NCBI RefSeq assembly: GCF_003633615.1
Contig: NZ_RBKU01000001.1
Span: 5,270,001-5,334,000 of the forward strand
Reading direction: 5' to 3'
Length of the DNA stretch: 64,000 bases
Source of the DNA: Mucilaginibacter gracilis
GTDB lineage: Bacteria; Bacteroidota; Bacteroidia; Sphingobacteriales; Sphingobacteriaceae
Below the pieces are notes generated by a model, which ran no database searches, was not told the DNA's origin, and worked only from the letters and a program-made list of their open reading frames with translations. Made by a program: the position numbers and the translations under genes. The stretch's first letter is position 1. Each line of letters begins with the position of its first letter. This document shows positions 1-8,750 of this stretch, one piece after another.

Positions 1-102
1 AAACACGGCAAACATTACCATAAACGAGATAAGCATCTCGGTTATGAGTAGCGAGTTTTGTTTCTTTTTATTCCAGATTAGTTTAAATAAGTGTTTAAAC
101 AT
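1..102 (-). CDS. MacB-like ABC transporter permease, N-terminal fragment
   Basis: Thirty-four codons are visible before the gene leaves the window on the left. It starts at an ATG whose A is base 102. The product begins MFKHLFKLIWNKKKQNSLLI and then becomes hydrophobic, the usual cytoplasmic amphipathic start and first membrane helix of FtsX/MacB-type permeases. It lies 31 bp downstream of another permease in the same operon, so the transporter probably uses two different permease subunits. The family is inferred from this short N-terminus and the operon context. Confidence 0.65.
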   Translation of the reverse strand, partial: MFKHLFKLIWNKKKQNSLLITEMLISFMVMFAVF

Positions 103-133
103 GGCTTGTTGATTTTAAAAAAATGAATAATTT

Positions 134-1369
134 TTATTGTGCCTTTAAAGCTGTAACCACATTTAAGCGCGACATGCGCCAGGCCGGGTAAACGCCGGAT
201 AGCAAACCAAAAAACAAGCATGCCAACAAACTGTAAAACAAAACGGTGAGGTTAAGGCTAAGGGTGAGGTCTTTTATTAATGCAAGGCTGTTTATAAAAT
301 GGAGTACCAGTATTGATAAAATTACGCCTATTAGCCCGCCAATAGCGGTTAGGATAATGTTTTCGACAATAAACTGGTACACTAACGTTTTTGACGATGC
401 ACCAAAGGCTTTACGTACCCCAATTTCGCTGGAGCGCTCCATAATGCGGGTAATGTTAATGTTTACCAGGTTAATGGTGGGCAACAGCAAAAACAGCAGT
501 GTTAGCAAACCGGCACCGGCAATAAATACACCCATTCCAGATTTACTGCCCGACCCGGCTAACTGCCTCACCTGGCCGCCAAAATAGGTATCGGCGTTGC
601 TGTATATGTGGTCAAAATCTTTATCGGGTATGGGTATTTTAGGTACCATTTGTTGGTATTCGTTGCGCATTTTGGGTACATCGGCAACGGTAGGCGCCAG
701 CAAAATTGCCGAGTAAGGGCCTTGATATCCATGATCGCGATAGTCGGACTTTGATACTGTATAGGGCAAATACATGTTGCCATAAAACACCTCCGAACTT
801 ACCGGCACGCTTTTTACCACGCCTATTACGCGGTACTGAATATTATCGGCCTCAATGTATTTACCCACAACGGTGGGTACATCGCCAAAATAATCAAGCT
901 TGGTACGCTCGCTAATTACGGCTACACGCTGGGCCTGGTTAATTTGAGCCTGGTTGTAGGGCTTGCCTTCTGTAAATTGAAATTCGGCAATGTCCCAATA
1001 GGCCTGGTTGGTGTATTTAATATCTATCACCAGCTTTTTATTGTTCACATACGCGTTTGACGAATGCGCCCTCGATGCAATGCCAATCTTCTCGGCAGTT
1101 TTTAGGGTGCCTGCATAATGGGTAAGAAAGTAATAAGATGATCCGCTACGGTTAAGCCAGCCTTTATTTGAAGTAAATTCGATAAGGGTAATATACAATG
1201 AGCGGTCTCTCTTGGTATCGGGGTAGCCGGGGCTAACCAGGTTGTTTATAAAAGCGGTGGCAACCATTAATATGGTTAGCGTAAAGCTGATGCCAAACAG
1301 GCTAATAAAGGTGAAAAACTTTCTTCGCCTTAATACCGCAATGGCTATTTTGAAATAATTTTTAAGCAT
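134..1369 (-). CDS. ABC transporter permease, MacB/FtsX type
   Basis: A 411-residue inner-membrane permease of the MacB/FtsX family. One membrane helix lies near residues 20-42. A large periplasmic MacB_PCD-like domain follows to about residue 280. The last 130 residues hold three helices and the family motif ERSSEIGVRKAFGAS. Such permeases do not channel substrate; they couple ATP hydrolysis in the cytoplasm to movement in the periplasm that drives export through a TolC-type channel. The gene follows its ATPase by 8 bp and precedes a second permease. The substrate cannot be read from sequence; lipid, peptide or antibiotic export are all possible. Confidence 0.9.
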   Translation of the reverse strand: MLKNYFKIAIAVLRRRKFFTFISLFGISFTLTILMVATAFINNLVSPGYPDTKRDRSLYITLIEFTSNKGWLNRSGSSYYFLTHYAGTLKTAEKIGIASRAHSSNAYVNNKKLVIDIKYTNQAYWDIAEFQFTEGKPYNQAQINQAQRVAVISERTKLDYFGDVPTVVGKYIEADNIQYRVIGVVKSVPVSSEVFYGNMYLPYTVSKSDYRDHGYQGPYSAILLAPTVADVPKMRNEYQQMVPKIPIPDKDFDHIYSNADTYFGGQVRQLAGSGSKSGMGVFIAGAGLLTLLFLLLPTINLVNINITRIMERSSEIGVRKAFGASSKTLVYQFIVENIILTAIGGLIGVILSILVLHFINSLALIKDLTLSLNLTVLFYSLLACLFFGLLSGVYPAWRMSRLNVVTALKAQ

Positions 1370-1377
1370 AATTTTAA

Positions 1378-2043
1378 TTATTGAACTTGTGAACCATCAA
1401 ATAAGCGTACCAAACGGTGTGTTTTTTTAGCCATATTTTCGTCGTGCGTTACCATTACAATGGTGGTGCCTTCGTTACGGTTTAGGTTAATCAGTATCTC
1501 CATAATCTCGTTTCCCATTGCGCTATCCAGGTTACCGGTTGGCTCGTCGGCCAGTATAATTTCGGGTTTACCCACAATGGCGCGGGCTATAGCTACACGC
1601 TGTTTTTGCCCACCCGATAATTGTGTAGGGAAGTGTTTCATGCGGTTGCTGAGGCCAACTTTCTCCAATGCCTCTTTGGCCAGTTGGCGCCGCTCGGAGG
1701 CTGATAACGAGCGGTATAACAAGGGTAGTTCCACATTATCAAGCACATGCAAATCGTTAATTAAATGGTAGCTTTGAAAAATAAAACCCAGCTTGGTGTT
1801 ACGAAACTGCGCCAGTTGCTTATCGCCAAAACTCTCTATGGTTTGCTCGGCAATTTTAACCTCGCCTTTTGATGGCGCATCCAGCAGCCCCATAATATTA
1901 AGCAGCGTGCTTTTACCACAGCCCGAAGGGCCCATAATAGATAAAAATTCGCCTTTGGCAATATCCATACTAATGCTGTTGAGTGCCAGGGTTTCTATGG
2001 TGCTGGTGCGGTACACCTTTTCAATGTTTTTTAATTGTATCAT
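1378..2043 (-). CDS. ABC transporter ATP-binding protein, MacB/LolD type
   Basis: A 221-residue stand-alone ATPase of the MacB/LolD/FtsE group, at the usual length for that group. Walker A is GPSGCGKST near residue 40, the signature is LSGGQKQRVAIARA near 143, Walker B is IILADEPTGNLDS near 163, and the switch His is in MVTHDE near 200. It powers the permeases encoded immediately downstream. It starts 10 bp after the TolC-like gene, within a five-gene operon of fusion protein, channel, ATPase and two permeases. Confidence 0.93.
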   Translation of the reverse strand: MIQLKNIEKVYRTSTIETLALNSISMDIAKGEFLSIMGPSGCGKSTLLNIMGLLDAPSKGEVKIAEQTIESFGDKQLAQFRNTKLGFIFQSYHLINDLHVLDNVELPLLYRSLSASERRQLAKEALEKVGLSNRMKHFPTQLSGGQKQRVAIARAIVGKPEIILADEPTGNLDSAMGNEIMEILINLNRNEGTTIVMVTHDENMAKKTHRLVRLFDGSQVQ

Positions 2044-2053
2044 CGGTTTTAGT

Positions 2054-3529
2054 TTATTTATAAGTTATTTTTTGTTGTTTTTCAAAATCGTAAAGCGAAA
2101 GGTAGCGCAATTGGTAATAAGCACCCCAAAAATCGCGCAGGGATGCCACATAATCGCGCTTGGCCTGGTCGTTCTCTTTAAAGGCAATGCTTAGGTCGGT
2201 AATACTTAAATCGCCCAACACATAGCGTTCGCGGGCTATCTGGTATTTTTCGCTGGCAATGCTATCGGCTTTTGCAGTTAAGGTTAGCTGTTCTTTCATC
2301 ATGTTAAACAGGGTAACTTGTGTTATAATTTGCTGCTTAAAGGTTTGCTTATCCTGCTCAACGGCATAGGTTGTAAATTGCTCGATGGCCTCGGCAGTTT
2401 TAGTACGAGATTTTGACCGCCCCCAATCCAGTATAGGCACCGAAAACTGTAGCTGTACCACCTGCTGGTCTTGCGGCGAGCGGTACAAATCGGGTATAGT
2501 TGCTGCGCTGTTTGAGAAGCCAATGTTTGCCGATAGGGTAGCTATTAAACCGCTCTGGCCCTTGGCTTTGGCCACATCGCGCCTGGCCTCGGCCAAACGC
2601 CTAACAAAAGCAATAGCGTCCGACCGGTTTTCGAAAGCTTCGGCCAATACCTTATCGGCCGATACATTAATGTCGCTAAAGGTTGATGGCACGTCTAACG
2701 CTATTTTTTCGGTACCTTCCTGGCCGGTGTAGCTGCGCAGGTTTAGGGCGGCTATTTCCATATCGCGCAAAGCGGTGCCTACGGCCTTTTTAGCGTTAAG
2801 CTGCTCTAACTGTAACTGTAGTATCTCGTTTTTAGATATTTTGCCCAATTCAAACTTTAAATTGGCTACACGTAATATGTTATTGGTATTGTTTAAATTT
2901 AACTCGGCAAGGTGCTGGTTTACCTGCGCCAGCAGCAAATCGAAAAAATAACCCGTTACCGTGATGGATATTTGCTCCTGCGCCTCAATATAGGCCTGCT
3001 TGCTTTCGTTGTACTTTAAGGGTTCTATTTTTTTATCCCACTTTAAACTGTTAAACTGAAACAAGGGCTGGCTAAAGCCAATGCCGTAGGGCACGCCATT
3101 GTAAAGCACGCTGTTACGGTCAAAATCGTCAAAACGCTGCAATTGCGTGGTGCCGTAAATGGTGCCGCCGGTTGCCGTTAAGCTTTGGCTGAAGTTTAGT
3201 GCCAACGACGAGTTATCGTTATGTACCGGCTGAAAAAGGATGCTGCCGTTGGGCTGCACAATTTGGGTGTAGGTTTTATTGTAACCCGGCAATGTGCCGC
3301 TTAGTGCCAACTGCGGCTGATAGTTTGATTTAAAAGTACGCCATTCCCAATATTTGGTTTCGCGAACGGTGGTGGCCTGCTTGGCGGCAATGGCATTCCG
3401 CTTTGCCAGTTCAACCACTTGTTGCAGGGTGAGGCGCACGGTATCGGTAAGCGGGGCGGCTTTTGCGCCTACGCATAACAACAATACCTGTAAAAAAATA
3501 AAAATATAGCGTTTGTATAGTGGTTGCAT
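2054..3529 (-). CDS. TolC-family outer membrane efflux protein
   Basis: A 491-residue outer-membrane factor. A signal peptide of about 24 residues ends near CVGAKA. The rest alternates long amphipathic coiled-coil segments with short strands, as in the TolC barrel and alpha-helical tunnel, including the typical SVPILDWGRSKSRTKTAEA stretch in the second repeat. It forms the exit duct across the outer membrane for the exporter encoded around it. Its ATG lies one base after the stop of the membrane fusion protein gene, so the two are probably translationally coupled. No lesion was seen. Confidence 0.9.
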   Translation of the reverse strand: MQPLYKRYIFIFLQVLLLCVGAKAAPLTDTVRLTLQQVVELAKRNAIAAKQATTVRETKYWEWRTFKSNYQPQLALSGTLPGYNKTYTQIVQPNGSILFQPVHNDNSSLALNFSQSLTATGGTIYGTTQLQRFDDFDRNSVLYNGVPYGIGFSQPLFQFNSLKWDKKIEPLKYNESKQAYIEAQEQISITVTGYFFDLLLAQVNQHLAELNLNNTNNILRVANLKFELGKISKNEILQLQLEQLNAKKAVGTALRDMEIAALNLRSYTGQEGTEKIALDVPSTFSDINVSADKVLAEAFENRSDAIAFVRRLAEARRDVAKAKGQSGLIATLSANIGFSNSAATIPDLYRSPQDQQVVQLQFSVPILDWGRSKSRTKTAEAIEQFTTYAVEQDKQTFKQQIITQVTLFNMMKEQLTLTAKADSIASEKYQIARERYVLGDLSITDLSIAFKENDQAKRDYVASLRDFWGAYYQLRYLSLYDFEKQQKITYK

Positions 3530-3530
3530 A

Positions 3531-4778
3531 TCAATTATCGATAGTGAGTTCGGGGGAGTTCTTATACGCGCTCATGTCCGACGTGATTACCACATCGCCG
3601 GGTTTAACGCCGTCAAGCAGTTCAACATAATCAAAATTGGCAAGGCCAATGTGTACGGTGCGCCTCTCGGCTTTGTTATTGTGTACCACAAAAATATCCT
3701 GTACGCTGGGGCCCTTAAATGCGGCTCCGTTAGCTACCCGCATTATTTTTGTACGGGTTGCGGTAACCAGGTAAACATCAACCTTCATGTTGGGGCGCAA
3801 TAATTTGTTATTACGATCGTCCAACTGAATATCAAAAGAAACAATACCGTTTTGCACCGATGGCGATACATTGGTAACATGGCCGCGCAACTGCGCATCG
3901 TTTATACGTACAATAATGGGCGTACCGGCATGTAGTTCATCTATAGCGTTATCGGCAACACTGCCGGCCACTTTAAAGCTGCTTAAATCGGCAATGCGGG
4001 CCAGCGTTTCGCCTTCTTTAATATTTGCACCTATATTTTTATTAACGTAAGTAATTACTCCGTTGCGTGTTGCCACAATGTTGGCCAAATTGAGCTTGCG
4101 TTGCAGGGCCTTTAAATCGTTGCGTTGAATATCCGCTGCTATCTCGGCCTCCTTTATCTCAATTTGCATGGTTTGCTGCTTACTTTTTATTTCGTTTTCG
4201 AGCTGCTTTTTTTCCAGTTGCGCTACTTTAAGGTTTAACTCAGCCTGCTCTATGCCTTCGCGGGTGCCGCCGCCTGCTTTAAATAAGCGCTTGGCATTTT
4301 CAACGGCATCGGTAAGGTTGCTGATGTGCAGTTGCTTAATATCATTATTGGATTTAATATCGAAGAAGCTTTTATTAAGATCGAGCTTTGATTTGCTGAT
4401 CTCGTTCTGTTTGGATTCGAGCTGAAACCTGAGCTTTTCAAACTCGGCCTGGCTTACCGATTTATCGAGCGTAAGGATGGACTGGCCTGAGTTTACTTTG
4501 TTGCCGGCATCCATCAGGGCACTTTTAATAGACGCGTTGATGGGGCTGGTTAATATTTCTTCAAACTCGGGCAATACCTCGCCCGATGCATTAATGGTGT
4601 TTTCTATATTACCTGTTTCAACCGTGGCGGTAATAATCTCGGCCTTGGTTACCGTCGATTTTAAATAACTGCGTAACAGCAACACGCCAAGTACCACAAC
4701 GGCACCGCAGGTAAGTATAATGAATATGTTTTTATGCTTTCTTTTCGCTACAATATCTGCCGAAAGTTCCTTGTCCAT
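3531..4778 (-). CDS. HlyD/MacA-type membrane fusion protein
   Basis: A 415-residue periplasmic adaptor. A single N-terminal membrane anchor (about residues 20-38) follows a basic tail. Then come a lipoyl/barrel-sandwich half, a long coiled-coil hairpin (about 95-215, rich in Lys/Glu/Gln), the second lipoyl half and a beta-barrel. It bridges the permeases to the TolC-like channel. I start it at ATG 4778 (MDKELSADIV) and not at the in-frame TTG at 4796, because a sigma-54 promoter at 4802-4818 places the transcript start near base 4791, which would exclude the TTG. It is the first gene of the operon. Confidence 0.88.
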   Translation of the reverse strand: MDKELSADIVAKRKHKNIFIILTCGAVVVLGVLLLRSYLKSTVTKAEIITATVETGNIENTINASGEVLPEFEEILTSPINASIKSALMDAGNKVNSGQSILTLDKSVSQAEFEKLRFQLESKQNEISKSKLDLNKSFFDIKSNNDIKQLHISNLTDAVENAKRLFKAGGGTREGIEQAELNLKVAQLEKKQLENEIKSKQQTMQIEIKEAEIAADIQRNDLKALQRKLNLANIVATRNGVITYVNKNIGANIKEGETLARIADLSSFKVAGSVADNAIDELHAGTPIIVRINDAQLRGHVTNVSPSVQNGIVSFDIQLDDRNNKLLRPNMKVDVYLVTATRTKIMRVANGAAFKGPSVQDIFVVHNNKAERRTVHIGLANFDYVELLDGVKPGDVVITSDMSAYKNSPELTIDN

Positions 4779-4801
4779 TGATGTTTTTTTGAACAAGTAA
4801 T

Positions 4802-4818
4802 TACAATGGCCGTACCAG
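4802..4818 (-). promoter_or_regulatory. Sigma-54 (-24/-12) promoter of the exporter operon
   Basis: On the minus strand the sequence reads CTGGTACGGCCATTGTA. Against the consensus YTGGCACGRNNNTTGCW only two defined positions differ (C to T twice). The GG at 4816-4815 and the GT at 4804-4803 are separated by exactly 10 bases, as RpoN requires. The expected transcript start is near 4791, about 13 bases before ATG 4778. Sigma-54 promoters need an NtrC-type activator; none is encoded in this window, but one could lie beyond the left edge. Confidence 0.65.
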
Positions 4819-5181
4819 AGTTATTTACTTAAAAATAAGACAGTTAAGATTTTTAACTTTTAAAAAAGTGTTCGATACCGGACAAATATTTCGATATAGC
4901 ACAGCCGTGTTTTAATACATCCCAAGCTATCTTATCATCAATAACCTTTTGGATGGCTATCAATTATAAACCTTTGTAATCAAAACTTATCACTCCAATT
5001 TAAAATAGTAAATTGAGGTAAACAGCTATCTGTTTTATTACCAAATCAGATACCATAATCTTCAGATTTACTTTAGATTTGGGAGGTACTTTCGATTTTT
5101 AATTTGCATTTTGGAAATACATATATTGATAACAAAGAATAGATTAAGCCTAATTATTAAATAATCATTCCCTAAATACCT
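4819..5181. other. Intergenic region between exporter operon and VIT gene
   Basis: An AT-rich gap between divergent genes. Beyond the sigma-54 promoter at its left end I see no gene, RNA or strong palindrome. An upstream activator site for the sigma-54 promoter would be expected here, but no clear dyad could be picked by eye. Confidence 0.5.
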
Positions 5182-5871
5182 ATGCACAACGAGCAGCACG
5201 TTACCAGTTCAGAAACTATTAGAGATATTGTAATAGGCATGTCCGATGGGCTAACCGTGCCATTTGCATTGGCTGCCGGTTTAAGCGGAGCCATCAGTTC
5301 GTCGGGCATCGTTGTTACGGCGGGCATTGCCGAAATAGTGGCAGGCTCAATAGCCATGGGTTTAGGCGGCTTTTTAGCCGGCAGAACGGAGGTAGACCAT
5401 TATCAATCGGAATTAAAACGCGAATATGATGAGGTTGAGAGAGTACCCGAACAAGAAAAAATTGAGGTGATGGAAGTATTTGCCGACTTTGGATTATCAG
5501 CACCCTTGCAACAGCAAATTGCCGACGAGATGAGCAAGGATAAAAAAAAGTGGGTTGATTTTATGATGAGGTACGAACTTGGCTTAGAAGAGCCTCACGC
5601 TAACCGCGCAACCAAAAGTGCAATTACCATAGGCTTATCTTATATTATTGGCGGCATAATTCCATTATCGCCTTATTTAATAGAAAGCAATTCGCAAATT
5701 GCATTATACTATTCGTGCGGTATCACCCTGATATGCCTTTTTATATTCGGCTATTTTAAAAGTAAAATGACAGGGCAGCCTGCTTTTAGCGGTGCATTTA
5801 AAGTAGTAATTATAGGTGCCCTGGCCGCCGGAGCAGCCTTTATGATGGCCAAATTAATTAACGGGAAATAA
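5182..5871 (+). CDS. VIT1/CCC1-family iron/manganese transporter
   Basis: A 229-residue membrane protein of the VIT family (vacuolar iron transporter / CCC1), which moves Fe2+ or Mn2+ and in bacteria is thought to help detoxify metal. The N-terminal pair of helices carries the family motif IVIGMSDGLTVPFALAAGL. A charged cytoplasmic segment (about 75-140), rich in Glu and with paired Glu residues suited to metal binding, is followed by three more helices. It stands alone, divergent from the exporter operon and convergent with the cytochrome gene, from which a strong hairpin separates it. Confidence 0.9.
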   Translation: MHNEQHVTSSETIRDIVIGMSDGLTVPFALAAGLSGAISSSGIVVTAGIAEIVAGSIAMGLGGFLAGRTEVDHYQSELKREYDEVERVPEQEKIEVMEVFADFGLSAPLQQQIADEMSKDKKKWVDFMMRYELGLEEPHANRATKSAITIGLSYIIGGIIPLSPYLIESNSQIALYYSCGITLICLFIFGYFKSKMTGQPAFSGAFKVVIIGALAAGAAFMMAKLINGK

Positions 5872-5909
5872 GGATAATTTACAAAACGAAAATACTGTAG
5901 TATGCTGCT

Positions 5910-5950
5910 AAACCAATAAGTAAAAGCACTTTGCTTTTACTTATTGGTTT
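5910..5950. terminator. Bidirectional terminator, overlaps the cytochrome stop codon
   Basis: A perfect 18-bp stem (arms 5910-5927 and 5933-5950) with a 5-base loop lies between two convergent genes. A- and T-rich flanks could serve as U-tracts in either direction. The right arm contains the last two codons and TAA stop of the b561-type cytochrome gene, so the terminator is partly coding. Confidence 0.75.
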
Positions 5951-6618
5951 ACGGCTCCTCCGTTAATCATATCCGATACTATTCCCTTTCCTTCTTTCCG
6001 TTCTGCTAAAAAAACACCTATTAAATGTACTGCTATAAAGGCTAACACCAGGTACATACAAAAGCCGTGAACCTCTTTAACCGAATGTCTTATGGCTTTA
6101 TAAGGTGCAAGTAAGTCTTCAAACGCTAAAAACAACCCCGTTATAACCATAACGGCAAGCACCCCATAAAAAAGCAGATAAATAAATTTTACGGTAATAT
6201 CGTGCCTGGCCAGCTCCCTGTTTTTTTTGATTGTATTAAATTGTGCGTAGGCCATTTTTAGCTTTCTGATTAGTTTTTGATCGGCAACCTGAAAAAACTC
6301 GAGTATTAAACGGAATAAAAAAAGAGCTGCTAAACCATAGCCAAAATAGGTATGTATTTCCCACGTTTTATCACCCAAGGCGTGAGCAACCGAGCGGGCC
6401 TGCCCATCGCTAACCGTTACGCCCGATTGGGCAAATTCTGCTTTTATTAATTTAGCATTGGCATGCTTGTTAGTTAATGTAGAATTTATTAAAACTGTAA
6501 TTAACGAGCCGCTTATGACAATTAAATTGGCCCAGTGCCATAAACGTAGAGTGGCCGAATAACTTTTTGCTTTGGTATAACCAGCATCTTCATGTTTTAC
6601 AGGTTCTATAAGGGTCAT
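5941..6618 (-). CDS. b-type cytochrome, cytochrome b561 / HydC family
   Basis: A 225-residue integral membrane cytochrome with four helices. Candidate haem ligands are H28 (LRLWHWAN), H89 (WEIHTYF), H184 (KEVHGF) and H198 (FIAVHLIG), the two-haem pattern of the prokaryotic cytochrome b561 and Ni/Fe-hydrogenase b-subunit superfamily. It would pass electrons between quinol and a periplasmic partner. No hydrogenase or other dedicated partner is nearby. It is divergent from a two-component system, and direct repeats between them suggest that system controls it. Its final codons form part of a terminator stem. Confidence 0.85.
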   Translation of the reverse strand: MTLIEPVKHEDAGYTKAKSYSATLRLWHWANLIVISGSLITVLINSTLTNKHANAKLIKAEFAQSGVTVSDGQARSVAHALGDKTWEIHTYFGYGLAALFLFRLILEFFQVADQKLIRKLKMAYAQFNTIKKNRELARHDITVKFIYLLFYGVLAVMVITGLFLAFEDLLAPYKAIRHSVKEVHGFCMYLVLAFIAVHLIGVFLAERKEGKGIVSDMINGGAVNQ

Positions 6619-6672
6619 AATTTTATGTGAGGGTTTTTATTTTAACTTTTAGTTACTAAGCTAAACACCAAA

Positions 6673-6690
6673 GTTGAAGCAATGTTGAAG
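6673..6690 (-). promoter_or_regulatory. Direct-repeat pair, candidate response-regulator site facing the cytochrome
   Basis: GTTGAAG occurs at 6673-6679 and again at 6684-6690, an 11-bp period with a 4-base spacer, as in OmpR/PhoB-family tandem sites. Read on the minus strand this is CTTCAAC-N4-CTTCAAC, about 55-70 bases upstream of the cytochrome ATG. Binding by the adjacent regulator is inferred. Confidence 0.5.
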
Positions 6691-6725
6691 TTTTGTTTTT
6701 TTTAACTAAAAGCAACAATTAACTG

Positions 6726-6741
6726 CTTCAGAATTACTTCA
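6726..6741 (+). promoter_or_regulatory. Direct-repeat pair, candidate response-regulator site facing the two-component operon
   Basis: CTTCA occurs at 6726-6730 and 6737-6741, again an 11-bp period. It has the same orientation relative to the two-component operon that the pair at 6673-6690 has to the cytochrome gene. It covers the place where a -33 element would sit for the -7 box at 6753, the position expected for an activator-dependent, autoregulated promoter. Confidence 0.45.
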
Positions 6742-6752
6742 AATTAGAATAA

Positions 6753-6760
6753 TATATTTG
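6753..6760 (+). promoter_or_regulatory. TAnnTTTG -7 box of the two-component operon
   Basis: TATATTTG matches the Bacteroidota -7 consensus exactly. It implies a transcript start about 6-7 bases later, only a few bases before the TTG start codon at 6771, so the leader is very short. No good -33 TTG element is present, which agrees with activation through the repeats at 6726-6741. Confidence 0.5.
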
Positions 6761-6770
6761 TTAAAAAAAA

Positions 6771-7448
6771 TTGAAAATACTAATCATAGAAGACGAAAAA
6801 GCACTTAACGAAAATATCGCTTCGTATTTTAGCGGAGACGGAAATATTTGTGAAAGCTGCAGTAACCTGAAAGATGCCATTGCCAAATTACACTTATATA
6901 ATTATGACTGTATATTACTGGATATTGGCCTGCCAGACGGTGAAGGCTTTGCTGTGTTAGATTTTTTAAAGCTTCACAAAAAGGAAGAATCTGTACTAAT
7001 TATATCGGCCAGAAACTCGGTAGACGACAAAATTAGGGGCCTTAACATTGGCGCAGACGATTATTTAACCAAACCTTTCCATTTAGCCGAACTCAAAGCC
7101 AGGGTAATGGCAATTTTTAGGAGAAAAAACCTGGCGGTAAGCAATCATTTAATATTCAACGAAATATCAATTGATTTGTTAGGCAGGGTTATTGAAGTTA
7201 ATAAAATGCCGGTAAATGTTACCCGAAAAGAATACGATATGTTAATTTATTTTATCGCCAACAAAGGTAAAGTGATTTCTAAAACAGCCATTGCCGAACA
7301 TCTTTGGGGCGATGAAATGGATATGCACGATAACTTCGATTTTATTTACACACACATAAAAAACCTGCGGAAAAAGTTACTGGAGGCCAACGCTAAAGAC
7401 TACATGAAATCGGTATATGGTATTGGCTATAAATTTAGTGCCGAATGA
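6771..7448 (+). CDS. OmpR/PhoB-family response regulator
   Basis: A 225-residue two-domain regulator. The receiver domain (1-120) has the acidic pair E7-D8, phospho-acceptor D51 in LLDIGLP, S79 and K101 in YLTKPF. The winged-helix DNA-binding domain (about 130-225) ends with YMKSVYGIGYKF. The start codon is TTG; no ATG gives a complete receiver domain. Its stop overlaps the start of the sensor kinase by 4 bases (ATGA). Likely targets are its own promoter and the divergent cytochrome gene. The stimulus is unknown. Confidence 0.93.
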   Translation: MKILIIEDEKALNENIASYFSGDGNICESCSNLKDAIAKLHLYNYDCILLDIGLPDGEGFAVLDFLKLHKKEESVLIISARNSVDDKIRGLNIGADDYLTKPFHLAELKARVMAIFRRKNLAVSNHLIFNEISIDLLGRVIEVNKMPVNVTRKEYDMLIYFIANKGKVISKTAIAEHLWGDEMDMHDNFDFIYTHIKNLRKKLLEANAKDYMKSVYGIGYKFSAE

Positions 7449-8692
7449 AACTCTCTGCTCATTATAACAAAGCCAGTATAATTGCTACAGTTACCGTTTT
7501 AATTTTTGGTGCAATAGTGTATTTTTTTGCAATAAGCTATATCTCTAAAAACCAAATAGACCAGGATTTATCTGAAGAACTTGAAGAGGTTATTGACTAT
7601 GTAAACGCGCACCATCAACTTCCTAAATCTGTTGACTTTGATGAAGACCAAACGTTTTTTTTTAAAACAACACAAAAAAGCTTCAAAACCCAATTTTACG
7701 ATTCGGTTTATAAAAACCCAAAAGAGAACCGAAACGAGGCAGGGCGCACTATTGCTGCCTTAATTAAGTTAAATGAGGAGTATTACAAGGTTACCATAAC
7801 CATATCCAGAGAAAGTACAGAGTACTTAATACAAATAATTGCCGCAATTACCCTCGGGTTAATGACGGTGCTGCTCATCATTTTGTTTTTAACAAACCGA
7901 TTTGTGCTGAATGGTTTATGGAAACCATTTTATATTTTACTCAACCAAATCAAACTGTTTAAGGTATCCGAAACAACTGATATTAAACTGATAAACAGCA
8001 ATGTTGATGAGTTTAACGAACTTAATAACGCCATTCAAATTATGGCATCCAGGGTAAAAACCGACTTTCAGCATCTTAAAAATTTTACCGAAAACGCGTC
8101 GCACGAAATGCTGACGCCCCTTGCCGTTATTACCTCTAAGCTCGATACCCTCATCCAGGACGAAACCCTTAGACCATCCCACTACAAACAAATTAACGAT
8201 ATTTACGCAGCCACCAATAAGCTATCCCGCTTAAACCAATCGTTGCTGCTGATAGTTAAAATTGAAAACAACCTGCTAGATGATGTAGAACTTATTAATT
8301 TAGAAAAACTACTTATTGAAAAAGGGCGGCAATTTCAAGAACTTATATCCTCAAAACAACTCACCATTGTAACCGACCTGAAAAGGAAAGAAATAAGGGC
8401 CAGCAAGTATTTAATAGATATGCTTTTAAATAATTTGTTTAGTAACAGCATACGCCATAGTGCTAATCATGGCGAAATTAATATTCATCTATCAGATACG
8501 TATCTAATTTTCAGGAATAGTGGTTTGCAAGCGCTTGATGCCGAAAATGTATTTCTACGTTTTCAAAAAGGCAAACACTCCGAAGGTACCGGTTTAGGCT
8601 TAACCATTGTGCAAAATATTTGCAGCTCAAACCATTGGGCCATCAGCTATTCGTTTCAAAACGCTATGCACTCGTTTAAAATTGTGTTTTAA
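7445..8692 (+). CDS. Sensor histidine kinase
   Basis: A 415-residue membrane kinase. Two membrane helices (about 10-30 and 130-152) flank a short periplasmic sensor of about 100 residues. The phospho-acceptor is H220 in NASHEMLTPLAVI. The ATPase domain has an N box (LLNNLFSNSIRHS) and a G box (GTGLGLTIVQNIC). The G1-type motif seems reduced to the stretch around LIFRNSG, a shortened form seen in other small Bacteroidota kinases. It is translationally coupled to the response regulator and is probably its partner. Confidence 0.93.
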   Translation: MKLSAHYNKASIIATVTVLIFGAIVYFFAISYISKNQIDQDLSEELEEVIDYVNAHHQLPKSVDFDEDQTFFFKTTQKSFKTQFYDSVYKNPKENRNEAGRTIAALIKLNEEYYKVTITISRESTEYLIQIIAAITLGLMTVLLIILFLTNRFVLNGLWKPFYILLNQIKLFKVSETTDIKLINSNVDEFNELNNAIQIMASRVKTDFQHLKNFTENASHEMLTPLAVITSKLDTLIQDETLRPSHYKQINDIYAATNKLSRLNQSLLLIVKIENNLLDDVELINLEKLLIEKGRQFQELISSKQLTIVTDLKRKEIRASKYLIDMLLNNLFSNSIRHSANHGEINIHLSDTYLIFRNSGLQALDAENVFLRFQKGKHSEGTGLGLTIVQNICSSNHWAISYSFQNAMHSFKIVF

Positions 8693-8750
8693 AACTTTAC
8701 TTTTAACGGGTAAAGTAACAATTGCTGATAACGTAAAAAGAATGCCACAG

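Noticed and set aside
4794..4796. TTG at 4796 as the start of the membrane fusion protein
   Set aside because: It lies upstream of the transcript start predicted from the sigma-54 promoter; ATG 4778 gives a normal N-terminus.
8694..8716. Hairpin ACTTTAC-N9-GTAAAGT after the histidine kinase gene
   Set aside because: A 7-bp stem of low GC without a U-tract; too weak to call a terminator.
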